Assembly: GCA_023412195.1 (NCBI GenBank)
Contig: JAEYNZ010000048.1
Location: 1-47,896 of the forward strand
DNA: 47,896 nucleotides
Direction: 5' to 3'
Source of the DNA: Bacteroidota bacterium
GTDB lineage: Bacteria > Bacteroidota > Bacteroidia > Bacteroidales > Prolixibacteraceae
The translations under genes and the position numbers were made by a program. The notes under the pieces are model-generated. The model was not told the DNA's origin. It searched no databases and worked only from the letters and a program-made list of their open reading frames with translations. Positions within the stretch are counted from its first letter, which is position 1, and every line of letters starts with the position of its first letter. Positions 15,748-24,041 of this stretch are shown one piece after another.

Positions 15748-17298
15748 ATGAAAAAAATCACGTATATATTTGGGTTGTTATTGGCAGTTACACTGTTCTC
15801 ATGTGAACCCGAGCCCATTGAAGCGAATTTCGAAGACGCAGTGCAACTTAGTATCTATGATTTCCTCATGGAAAACAAAGATCAGTATTCAAGTTTTATT
15901 TCCATCCTTGAAAAAGGTGGCTTGCTGAATACTTTAAGCGCTTACAATCCTGATGGTTCCGATTTCAGATATACTTTGTTTTTGCCTGATAATGGTGCAG
16001 TTGAAAGGTTTATCAATGATAATCCACAATTTTCTTCTCTGAACGATATATTGAATGATCAGGCATATGCTGCTGCTTTCTCGCGGTACCATGTTGTGAA
16101 TATGGGCGTGCATACAAACCAGTTCCCATTCGGGGCGTTTTCTGAACCTACACTTTCGGGTGATTTCCTGACTGTTAGTTTCGTTATCCAGACCGATACC
16201 TCTTATTACCGGATCAACAACCAGGCATCAGTAAACCTGCCTAATATCGAAGTTTCAAACGGTTATATACATGGGGTTGAAATGGCATTAAAGCCAATTA
16301 CCTTCACAACGTATCAATGGCTGGAACAAAATCCCGGTTATAAAATTTATAAAGATGCAGTTGATTTAACAGGGTTAAGGCCCCTGATCGATTTCAATTT
16401 AAAGGATGATGAAAAAAGACAACCTGTAACATTGTTGGTTGAACCTGACAGGATTTTTAACCAAAAGGGAATAAATAATGTAAATGATTTAGTTGCAATG
16501 ATAAGTCCTGATGACAATAATTACACAAGTAATTCAAATCCTTTGTACAATTTCGTCGCTTATCATATGCTGACAGGGCGTCACTTTGTTGATAATTTTG
16601 AAGGTGTCAGTACAAATTACATAACACATTCCGATATCCCGGTAAGTATTAACGGGGTTGGAATGTTCCTTGCGATCAATAAGGGCAAAGAGGATACTGT
16701 AATTGTAAATAATACAGTTGTAGATTATATCGGCTTTTTTTATGATGAGAGTAATGTCATCACTCAAAGCGGCGCCATTCATATGATAGACCGGGTAATG
16801 GTTCAACGTACGCCATCCCGTTCCATCCGGACCTTTGAATTTTATGAAGAACCGCTTCTTAACCAATACAGGCAACAGCCCGGTACTTATTTGATTGAAG
16901 ATAAAGATGCATTAATCAACATCCAATGGTCAGGTGCCGATTTATCTTTCGTTGATCTGGGTGAACAGGAATCCTCAGCCTGGGGTGCCGATTATTTGGA
17001 AATAAATGGGGACTTTGAAATTTCTTATACATTACCCAGGTTGATACAGGGAAGGTATAGAGTTTTTTTAAGGGCTGATGCCTTCAACGCTGCCAATGCA
17101 CTGGTTGAAGTATTTATTGATGGGAAAAAAATAGGAAGTCTTGTGGATTTAACCTCAGGTGGTTCCTCTGGCAGCCCGTTTACCAGTATTGAACTGGGGA
17201 CTGTGGATTTTAAAAGATATGCTACACACCTGGTCGAAATCAGGCCATTGATACCCGGAAGGTTTCTATGGGATTTTATTCGTTTTGAACCTTATTAA
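15748..17298 (+). CDS. FAS1 (fasciclin) domain lipoprotein with C-terminal beta-sandwich
   Basis: A 516-residue predicted lipoprotein. I start it at 15748 because the signal MKKITYIFGLLLAVTLFSC (Cys19) begins there rather than at 15727, which overlaps susD. Two FAS1-like modules follow: YTLFLPDNGAVERF, SRYHVVNMG and GYIHGVEMALKPI; then a second with FVAYHMLTGRHFV and GAIHMIDRVM (ending about residue 355). The last 140 residues look different: a beta-rich module (GRYRVFLRADAFNAANALVEVFIDGKKIG ... HLVEIRP, WDFIRFEPY is its close) recalling carbohydrate-binding-module-like sandwiches found after FAS1 in Bacteroidota. Probably a surface glycan-binding protein working with the SusCD pair. Function is inferred from context. 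Confidence 0.85.
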   Translation: MKKITYIFGLLLAVTLFSCEPEPIEANFEDAVQLSIYDFLMENKDQYSSFISILEKGGLLNTLSAYNPDGSDFRYTLFLPDNGAVERFINDNPQFSSLNDILNDQAYAAAFSRYHVVNMGVHTNQFPFGAFSEPTLSGDFLTVSFVIQTDTSYYRINNQASVNLPNIEVSNGYIHGVEMALKPITFTTYQWLEQNPGYKIYKDAVDLTGLRPLIDFNLKDDEKRQPVTLLVEPDRIFNQKGINNVNDLVAMISPDDNNYTSNSNPLYNFVAYHMLTGRHFVDNFEGVSTNYITHSDIPVSINGVGMFLAINKGKEDTVIVNNTVVDYIGFFYDESNVITQSGAIHMIDRVMVQRTPSRSIRTFEFYEEPLLNQYRQQPGTYLIEDKDALINIQWSGADLSFVDLGEQESSAWGADYLEINGDFEISYTLPRLIQGRYRVFLRADAFNAANALVEVFIDGKKIGSLVDLTSGGSSGSPFTSIELGTVDFKRYATHLVEIRPLIPGRFLWDFIRFEPY

Positions 17299-17310
17299 TT
17301 ACAGAACAGT

Positions 17311-18849
17311 ATGAAACCAAGAATTTTTATCATATCAGTTTTAATTACAATACTTGCAATAACTGGTTGTGAGGAGCACTGGGAGGATCATTATTCAGTA
17401 TATCCTGAATCAGTAGATCAGAATGTATGGGATGCCATGCAGGCGGATCCTGAGATATCTTCATTTGTTCAGCTTGTAAAGCAGTACCAGTTTGATACAC
17501 TTTTCAACAGTGATATCCCCTATACTTTATTTATTCCTGACAATGATGCAATGGCACAATATCAGAAAGGAGATACTCCTGATACTTTATTGCTGAAGTA
17601 TCATATCTCTTCCCATTTTATTCAGTCGGGAATGATTACCGGGAAACAAAAAATTCAGACTCTTTCCAAAAAATTTGCACATTTTGAAAGATCTGCAAGC
17701 ATTGTTAAACTGGATGGAATTCCTTTAAGAAATGAAAGTCCGCTTTATCGTAATGGAAAATATTTTTTAATGGATCAGGTAGCAAAACCCCTTCCTAATT
17801 TCTATCAGTATTTTCTGGTCACCAACAGTCTTCTGAGTGAATATATTGATAGTCAGGACTCCATCATTCTCGATAAGGAGAGAAGTAAACCACTTGGTTT
17901 TGACGCTGATGGGAATACAATATATGATACTGTTTCTATTGTATTTAATAAATTTGAAGCAGCATATTTTCCTGTAAAATATGAATTCCGAAATACAACC
18001 GGCACAATTGTATTTCCTAAACAGGATGATTACCGTGAAGCACTTACCGTTATGGCTCAGCATATGGCTGTGCCAGGTATTAATGACTATAGTGATATAC
18101 CACTTGACTGGCAGACGGATGTACTGATTCCTCATCTGCTTGATCAGGGTATTTTTCTGAATATGCTGGAGCCGGAAGAATTTGTATGGAAAGGGCCAAA
18201 AGATACATTAAAGCTTCAGAATATCAGGGGCGACAGTATCCAGATCTTTTATAAACCGGTGGAAAAGACTCTTCTAAGTAATGGATATGCATATAACTAT
18301 GAAAATTATCGTATTCCTGATTCATTATATATGGGTGGTTCAAAATTTGAGGCTGAATGGCTGTTAAGAGAAACAGGTGTCAATAAATTTGCATGGACCC
18401 CACGGGCAGTTGTTAACAGCAGTAATCCTTATGCACCAATCAGAGAGTTTATCAGTACTGCCTCAAATGACAGTATCGTAAGGGTTGTATTTCCGAAAGG
18501 ATATAACGGCAGTTATTCACTTGAGTTTGAAAGTAAAAAAATATTCCCACGAAAATATCTCATGGTAGTTGGGACACATATGGACATTGGAGGTATTTAT
18601 GATATATATATAAATGATGAGCTTGTCAGAACATTTGATTATTATGACTTTGTGCGATACAGAGGATTGAATTTCAGTGTAACAGGTGCCCGTTATCTTC
18701 CAGTAGGCCGCTTCAACAAGTTTGACATGTATGTGGAAAATATTCAGGATTACGGAAGAGCAAAGATCAGGTTTGAATACAAAGCTCCCGGCCTGGCACC
18801 TTCCAATGGTTTAGTAATTGATTATGTTGAGTTTATTCCCGTAAACTAG
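17311..18849 (+). CDS. FAS1 (fasciclin) domain lipoprotein with C-terminal beta-sandwich, second copy
   Basis: A 512-residue lipoprotein with signal ending LAITGC (Cys20), 12 bp after the previous gene. The N-terminal FAS1 module reads DTLFNSDIPYTLFIPDNDAM, LKYHISSHFI and KYFLMDQVAKPL. A second, more degenerate FAS1-like stretch lies at about residues 235-345 (MAQHMAVPG, DVLIPHLLDQGIFL). The C-terminal 170 residues form a beta-rich domain with YDIYINDELVRTFDYYDF and GLVIDYVEFIPVN, parallel in layout to the C-terminal domain of the preceding gene. The two adjacent genes share plan and size but have clearly diverged, so they are old paralogues or separately recruited. Role by context: surface binding partner of the second SusCD pair. 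It ends in TAG. Confidence 0.84.
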   Translation: MKPRIFIISVLITILAITGCEEHWEDHYSVYPESVDQNVWDAMQADPEISSFVQLVKQYQFDTLFNSDIPYTLFIPDNDAMAQYQKGDTPDTLLLKYHISSHFIQSGMITGKQKIQTLSKKFAHFERSASIVKLDGIPLRNESPLYRNGKYFLMDQVAKPLPNFYQYFLVTNSLLSEYIDSQDSIILDKERSKPLGFDADGNTIYDTVSIVFNKFEAAYFPVKYEFRNTTGTIVFPKQDDYREALTVMAQHMAVPGINDYSDIPLDWQTDVLIPHLLDQGIFLNMLEPEEFVWKGPKDTLKLQNIRGDSIQIFYKPVEKTLLSNGYAYNYENYRIPDSLYMGGSKFEAEWLLRETGVNKFAWTPRAVVNSSNPYAPIREFISTASNDSIVRVVFPKGYNGSYSLEFESKKIFPRKYLMVVGTHMDIGGIYDIYINDELVRTFDYYDFVRYRGLNFSVTGARYLPVGRFNKFDMYVENIQDYGRAKIRFEYKAPGLAPSNGLVIDYVEFIPVN

Positions 18850-18879
18850 GTTATCGCGGGAAACTAAAATAATGATGGA

Positions 18880-21800
18880 ATGAAAAAAACATTCAAAATA
18901 TCAAGAGCTTTCAGAATGGACCAATTAAACTTAAAGACCATAACAAGAAGCGCCCTTTTTACTGCATGTATACTCTTATGGGGTATTGCAGTTCAGGCTC
19001 AGGACACTATTGTTGTAAGAGGCCGGGTTCTGAACGGATCAGGTGATCCTGTTCCAAATGTTTCGATTGGAGTTGAAAAATCATTTGAATTGCCGGCGGT
19101 GACAAATGAACAGGGCGAGTTTTCTATTAAAGTTTTAACTGGCAATGAATGGTTGAGTATTAGCCCCATTTCTAATTACAAGGAAAAAAGAATATTTTTG
19201 AACAACCGCAACGAACTGGTGATTTACCTTACAAGGAATGATATTACTTCTGGTCATGATGAAGTAATGGTTTTATCACAATCGCAGTTAAAGCGTAATA
19301 TGACAGTTGCACATGCTGAGTTAAATACTGAAGGCATGTTGTTTACACCTGCATTATCGGTCGACCAGTATATGCAGGGCCGTGTGGCAGGCATGCATGT
19401 TTTAAACCGTTCCGGTGACTTCGGTGGTGGTGCTGTAACACTTCTAAGAGGTATAAATTCCCTTAATTCAAATAACCAGCCGCTTTATATAGTTGATGGA
19501 ATTCCAATTGCTTCAATGGGTTTATTTGGAACCAATCTGGACGGATTTTCTTATAATCCGCTTCTTGGAATCAATCCTCTCGATATTTCTAAAACAACTG
19601 TAATTAAAGATCCGACTGTTACTGCAGCTTTCGGTTCCAAGGCTTCCAATGGATTAATTATCATTGAGACACTTGACCCTAGTGCAACACAAACAGTCAT
19701 TGAAATGGACCTTAGGGCGGGATATTCACTTGCACCTGAGCGTTACATTCCACAGTTAAACGCACAGCAGCATAAAACCCTGATCAGTGAGGTTCTATTT
19801 TCTTCCGGAATGAGGGAAGAAAGAATTAAGGAAGAATATCCAAACTTGTACTTAACTCCCAGAAGTGACCGTTTCATTGATTATCAGCATGACACTAACT
19901 GGCAGAGTTTAATTTTCAGTGATGCTGCCTTCAGAAATTTAAATGTTAAGGTTAAGGGTGGAGACGAAATTGCAAGATATGGACTGTCATTTGGTTATTT
20001 TAGCGGGGATGGGATCATCAAAACTACAGATTATGATGGCTATAACCTGCGATTTGTAAGCTTGTTAAATATTTTTACCTGGTTAAAAATGAATGCCGGT
20101 GTATCTTTAAATTACAGTACGTCGGAGCTGAAGGAATCAGCAAGAATATCTGAAACCAGTCCAATTTTGAGCAGTCTCGGAAAATCACCCATGCTGAATC
20201 CATATATGTATGATGAAGAAGGTCAGGAATTGATTACGCTGGCTATGGTCGACGAGTTGGGTATCAGCAACCCGGTTGCTGTCATTGAAAATTATGAGGC
20301 AAGTAATAACAACTTTAACTTTACGTCTACCCTTGGATTTACTGCCAATTTTACACCTGACCTCGATTTAAATTCTAATTTCGGATTAAACTACAACATC
20401 TTAAAGGAGCAGCTTTTTATGCCAAACAGGGGGATGGAACTCTACTACAATAAAGCTGCAATAAACGTATCGAAGGCTTCAAACAACAGCTTATCATCAT
20501 TTTATAACAATACCTACCTGAAGTTTCAGAAGGCCATTGGGAATAATCATCATCTTACATCAAACACGGGTTTAAACGTTCAGATTAACCGATTTGAATT
20601 TGACTGGGGTTTAACTAAAAATGCCCATGAAAATGACCAGTATAGAATGTTACAGGATGGAACCAACCATTTAAGAGAGATTGGGGGAGAGAACCGCACC
20701 TGGAACTGGCTTTCATTTTATGAGTATCTTACTTATGCCTATAAAGATAAATATATTGTTTCCGGATCTGTTTCGCTTGACGGATCTTCCCGCATCGGTA
20801 GTGATGCAGCAAATACAGTAAGGGTAGCTGATATGCCTTTTGGATTGTTTTATGCAGCCGGTGCTGCATGGAGGTTGTCAAATGAGGCATTTCTGAAGAA
20901 TCTTGGCTGGCTTGAAGACTTCAAACTGAGAGTTTCTTTTGGTAAATCAGGAAATGATGATATAGGTGAATCTAATGCCACCAACTATTACAATTCCATC
21001 AAGTTCAGGGAAACTGTTGGGTTGTATCCCGCATTGATTCCAAACGAAAAACTCACCTATGAAACAGTTTCACAATTGAACGGAGGCGTTGACCTCTCAC
21101 TTTTTGGAAACAGGGTTAGGGCTTCAGTTGATGTTTTTGAATCCATTACTGAAGACATGTTGATCTATTCGCCATTGAATGCTTATTTTGGATATGATTT
21201 TCGTCCGGAGAACGGAGGCAGAATGCAGAATCAGGGTATTGATGCCAATTTATTTTTAAGACTTACCGAAACCCGTAATTTTACATGGGATATTCAGGCT
21301 ACATGGTCAACCATTAAGAATCAGGTATTGGAAATTGAAGGAGATAGACTTGTAACTGCAATCAGAGGTGGTGAATCTGTCATTATGGTTGGAGAACCTG
21401 CAAACAGCTTTTACGGATTTATTTATAACGGGGTTTATGCTACTTCTGAGGAAGCTCAGAACGCAGGGCTAGTTAATGATAAGTATATACCATACCGTGC
21501 AGGTGATGCAAAGTATGCTGACCTATCTGGTCCAAACGGTACCCCTGATGGAGTGATTAATGACTATGATAAAACAGTGATAGGTTCTTCATTGCCCGAA
21601 TATTTTGGTGGCATAAGCAACACTTTCAGCTTTAAAAGATGGACGTTAAATGCCTTCGTTCAGGCAGTAAAAGGAAATGAAGTATTTAATTACGTGCGTT
21701 ATCAGAATGAAAGTATGGATGGATTGGAAAATCAAAGCACAAGCGTACTGAACCGCTGGCAATATGAAGGACATGTTACAAGTGTTCCCCGTTCGCTGTG

Positions 21801-22083
21801 GAACGATCCTGTGGGCAATACTGATTTTTCAACCAGGTGGATTGAAGACGGATCATTCCTGAGATTGAAAAATGTATCGCTAAGCTATACAATTCCGAAT
21901 GAATTTCTTTCTTTTAAAAATGCACAGTTTTATGTATCCGCCAGTAATGTATATACATTGTCGAAGTATCTGGGATATGATCCTGAATTCGGTTATTCCC
22001 AGAGGCAACTTGACCAGGGTGTTGATTATGGACTTACTCCTCAGCCCCGGCAGTTCATTGTAGGTATAAAATTAGGCTTATAA
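18880..22083 (+). CDS. SusC-like TonB-dependent outer-membrane transporter (second pair)
   Basis: A 1067-residue second SusC-type receptor. An n-region of about 25 residues precedes the hydrophobic signal core (ALFTACILLWGIAVQAQ), so an alternative start at the ATG at 18916 is possible. Domains: CarboxypepD_reg (VVRGRVLNGSGDPVPNVSIG), plug (VDQYMQGRVAGMHVLNRSGDFGG, LLRGINSLNSNNQPLYIVDGIP, TVIKDPTVTAAFGSKASNGLI) and a barrel ending FIVGIKLGL. The plug is noticeably more diverged from the SusC consensus than in the first copy. It shares little obvious identity with the gene at 11013, so it is unlikely to be a recent duplication. It probably imports a different oligosaccharide size or linkage from the same polymer. 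Confidence 0.96.
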   Translation: MKKTFKISRAFRMDQLNLKTITRSALFTACILLWGIAVQAQDTIVVRGRVLNGSGDPVPNVSIGVEKSFELPAVTNEQGEFSIKVLTGNEWLSISPISNYKEKRIFLNNRNELVIYLTRNDITSGHDEVMVLSQSQLKRNMTVAHAELNTEGMLFTPALSVDQYMQGRVAGMHVLNRSGDFGGGAVTLLRGINSLNSNNQPLYIVDGIPIASMGLFGTNLDGFSYNPLLGINPLDISKTTVIKDPTVTAAFGSKASNGLIIIETLDPSATQTVIEMDLRAGYSLAPERYIPQLNAQQHKTLISEVLFSSGMREERIKEEYPNLYLTPRSDRFIDYQHDTNWQSLIFSDAAFRNLNVKVKGGDEIARYGLSFGYFSGDGIIKTTDYDGYNLRFVSLLNIFTWLKMNAGVSLNYSTSELKESARISETSPILSSLGKSPMLNPYMYDEEGQELITLAMVDELGISNPVAVIENYEASNNNFNFTSTLGFTANFTPDLDLNSNFGLNYNILKEQLFMPNRGMELYYNKAAINVSKASNNSLSSFYNNTYLKFQKAIGNNHHLTSNTGLNVQINRFEFDWGLTKNAHENDQYRMLQDGTNHLREIGGENRTWNWLSFYEYLTYAYKDKYIVSGSVSLDGSSRIGSDAANTVRVADMPFGLFYAAGAAWRLSNEAFLKNLGWLEDFKLRVSFGKSGNDDIGESNATNYYNSIKFRETVGLYPALIPNEKLTYETVSQLNGGVDLSLFGNRVRASVDVFESITEDMLIYSPLNAYFGYDFRPENGGRMQNQGIDANLFLRLTETRNFTWDIQATWSTIKNQVLEIEGDRLVTAIRGGESVIMVGEPANSFYGFIYNGVYATSEEAQNAGLVNDKYIPYRAGDAKYADLSGPNGTPDGVINDYDKTVIGSSLPEYFGGISNTFSFKRWTLNAFVQAVKGNEVFNYVRYQNESMDGLENQSTSVLNRWQYEGHVTSVPRSLWNDPVGNTDFSTRWIEDGSFLRLKNVSLSYTIPNEFLSFKNAQFYVSASNVYTLSKYLGYDPEFGYSQRQLDQGVDYGLTPQPRQFIVGIKLGL

Positions 22084-22101
22084 CATTTATATTAGAATAA
22101 G

Positions 22102-23958
22102 ATGGAAAGATTTAAAAAATACATTCCGGTCTTTGTGCTGTTAATGATTCCATTCATGTTTTTAAATTCCTGCAAGGATTTACTAAATCCGGAACAGGAA
22201 ATTAACCTGACAGAAGATAAACTGTATGACGACTGGTATGAGTATCGTTCTGTGGCTATGGGTATGTATGGACTACAGCAACAGTTGGTGGAACAGATTA
22301 TGGTTATGGGGGAACTGCGGGCTGATTTATTGACGATCACAGAAAATGCAGATGCAGACCTGGTTGAAATTTATAATTTCAATCCTTCGAAAGAGAACAA
22401 ATATGTTTCTCCTACCAATTTCTTTAAATTAATAGCAACTACCAATAATTTCATTAAGGTGCTTCAGGACAGAAGGCCTGAAGTTATCGATCCACAAAGC
22501 CCGATAAATAACTACGACAGACTCTATGGTGAAGCATTATGCATGAGGGCATGGGCTTATTTTAATGCTGTGAGAATTTATGGAAAAGTTCCCTTTATTC
22601 ATGAATCGCTTACTACGATTGAAGAAACAGAAGCATACCTGAATTCTCAGGGAGAATACATAGATGAAGTAAGTATTACATTTGCAAAAAATGGATATCA
22701 TAACGATACCGTAAGGCACCAGCCTATTGCTCTTGAGAAAATGTATTTTAATGAAAGGCTTGTAATCGATTATTTTACCAATGAACTTGAAAAGAAAGTA
22801 AAGGCAGTAGGTGTGAACCATTACATGGACAACAATGACATATCATGGGAAGTAACTGTTTGGAATACCCATGCTATGAATACCTTACTGGGACATATGT
22901 ACCTGACTGACGGCAACCTTTCTAAGGCAGCTCATTATTTTGAAAAGATTATTTATCTTCCTTCAGAAAATTTAAGGTACCAGCTCGATCAGAGTTTTTC
23001 CAATTCCAGCTGGAGAAATATTTTTGGTAATATCGACAGCCGGGAACACATTTTTACCTTGTGGTTTAATAAGAATTATTTTCAGCAAAATGAATTTCAA
23101 TCTCTTTTCGAAACCCGGCCGCCCCACAGGTATATGCTAAAACCTACAAGACAGGCAGTAATGTACTGGGAAACGATTTGGGATAACTATTCCATGATAA
23201 CAAATAATAATGAGCCTTGGAAATCCAGGCTGGTGTTTAGGGGCATGCCTGGTGATTTTCATAGAGGTTATGGGGTATCATATGTTTATACCCGTGACGG
23301 AGTGCCAATTGATCCTACTCAGATACGGGGGATGCTTTATCTGAAAGGTGAAAGTGACTTAAGAACTGCAGCTTTGATTACGGAAAATGCCGATACGGTT
23401 GTGTGGAAATATTCATGGAATAAAAATGTATATGATATGGACCCAAACTTCATTGTATACCGGGCGGCGGGTGTCCATCTTTGGCTTGCTGAAGTTTATA
23501 CCTATTGGGCATTTATGAGGAATAGGGTTCTGATGACGTTTACTTCAAATGCTGTAAATATCGTAAATAACGGAGCAAATTATTCAGCTGCTGCAAACAG
23601 GCTGCAGTTAGGTGTCAGAGGCAGGGTTGGTTTTGGTGGAACAAATGATGGAATAAAAGTGGGAAATATCAATTATGTACACGATCCTTTTACCAATGAA
23701 GTAGTTGGGTATATGGATGTGACTGGAAATTTCCTTGGCTTGCAGGAAATACTTGAAGAAAAAATCATTGAAGAAAAGGCCAGGGAACTTGCTTTTGAAG
23801 GTGAAAGGTTTTACGACCTTATAAGGGTTGCAAAAAGACGTAATGATCCTTCCTGGCTTGCTGAAAAAGTTGCGGCAAAATATCCATCGGATAGACGTGA
23901 AGCCATTTATAACCATTTATTGGATGAAAATAACTGGTACATTAAATATTTTGATTAA
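22102..23958 (+). CDS. SusD-like (RagB) lipoprotein (second pair)
   Basis: A 618-residue SusD-family lipoprotein, well above the usual 450-550. The signal ends FMFLNSC (Cys24). SusD features: EALCMRAWAYFNAVRIYGKVPFI in the TPR region, TLLGHMYLTDGNLSKAAHYFEKII, and the C-terminal IIEEKARELAFEGERFYDLIRVAKRR with LDENNWYIKYFD closing. The extra length lies largely between these parts: an insert around residues 170-240 containing NDTVRHQPIALEKMYFNERL, and a Tyr/Trp-rich central stretch (RPPHRYMLKPTRQAVMYWETIWDNY). It follows its SusC by 18 bp. A terminator-like hairpin separates it from the GH9 gene, which may lower expression of the enzyme relative to the transporter. Confidence 0.95.
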   Translation: MERFKKYIPVFVLLMIPFMFLNSCKDLLNPEQEINLTEDKLYDDWYEYRSVAMGMYGLQQQLVEQIMVMGELRADLLTITENADADLVEIYNFNPSKENKYVSPTNFFKLIATTNNFIKVLQDRRPEVIDPQSPINNYDRLYGEALCMRAWAYFNAVRIYGKVPFIHESLTTIEETEAYLNSQGEYIDEVSITFAKNGYHNDTVRHQPIALEKMYFNERLVIDYFTNELEKKVKAVGVNHYMDNNDISWEVTVWNTHAMNTLLGHMYLTDGNLSKAAHYFEKIIYLPSENLRYQLDQSFSNSSWRNIFGNIDSREHIFTLWFNKNYFQQNEFQSLFETRPPHRYMLKPTRQAVMYWETIWDNYSMITNNNEPWKSRLVFRGMPGDFHRGYGVSYVYTRDGVPIDPTQIRGMLYLKGESDLRTAALITENADTVVWKYSWNKNVYDMDPNFIVYRAAGVHLWLAEVYTYWAFMRNRVLMTFTSNAVNIVNNGANYSAAANRLQLGVRGRVGFGGTNDGIKVGNINYVHDPFTNEVVGYMDVTGNFLGLQEILEEKIIEEKARELAFEGERFYDLIRVAKRRNDPSWLAEKVAAKYPSDRREAIYNHLLDENNWYIKYFD

Positions 23959-23999
23959 AATCAAAAGGTATCTAAACCAAGTAATTTTTCAATGGGGAG

Positions 24000-24030
24000 T
24001 GACAGGTCAAAAACCTGTCATTCCTTTTTA
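24000..24030 (+). terminator. Terminator/attenuator-like hairpin between susD and GH9 gene
   Basis: TGACAGGT at 24000-24007 pairs perfectly with ACCTGTCA at 24013-24020 around a CAAAA loop. TTCCTTTTTAT follows. The hairpin lies 12 bp before the GH9 ATG, so it could be a partial terminator, a 3'-end stabiliser of the SusCD message, or a translation-modulating structure. Confidence 0.6.
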
Positions 24031-24041
24031 TACCTGATCCT

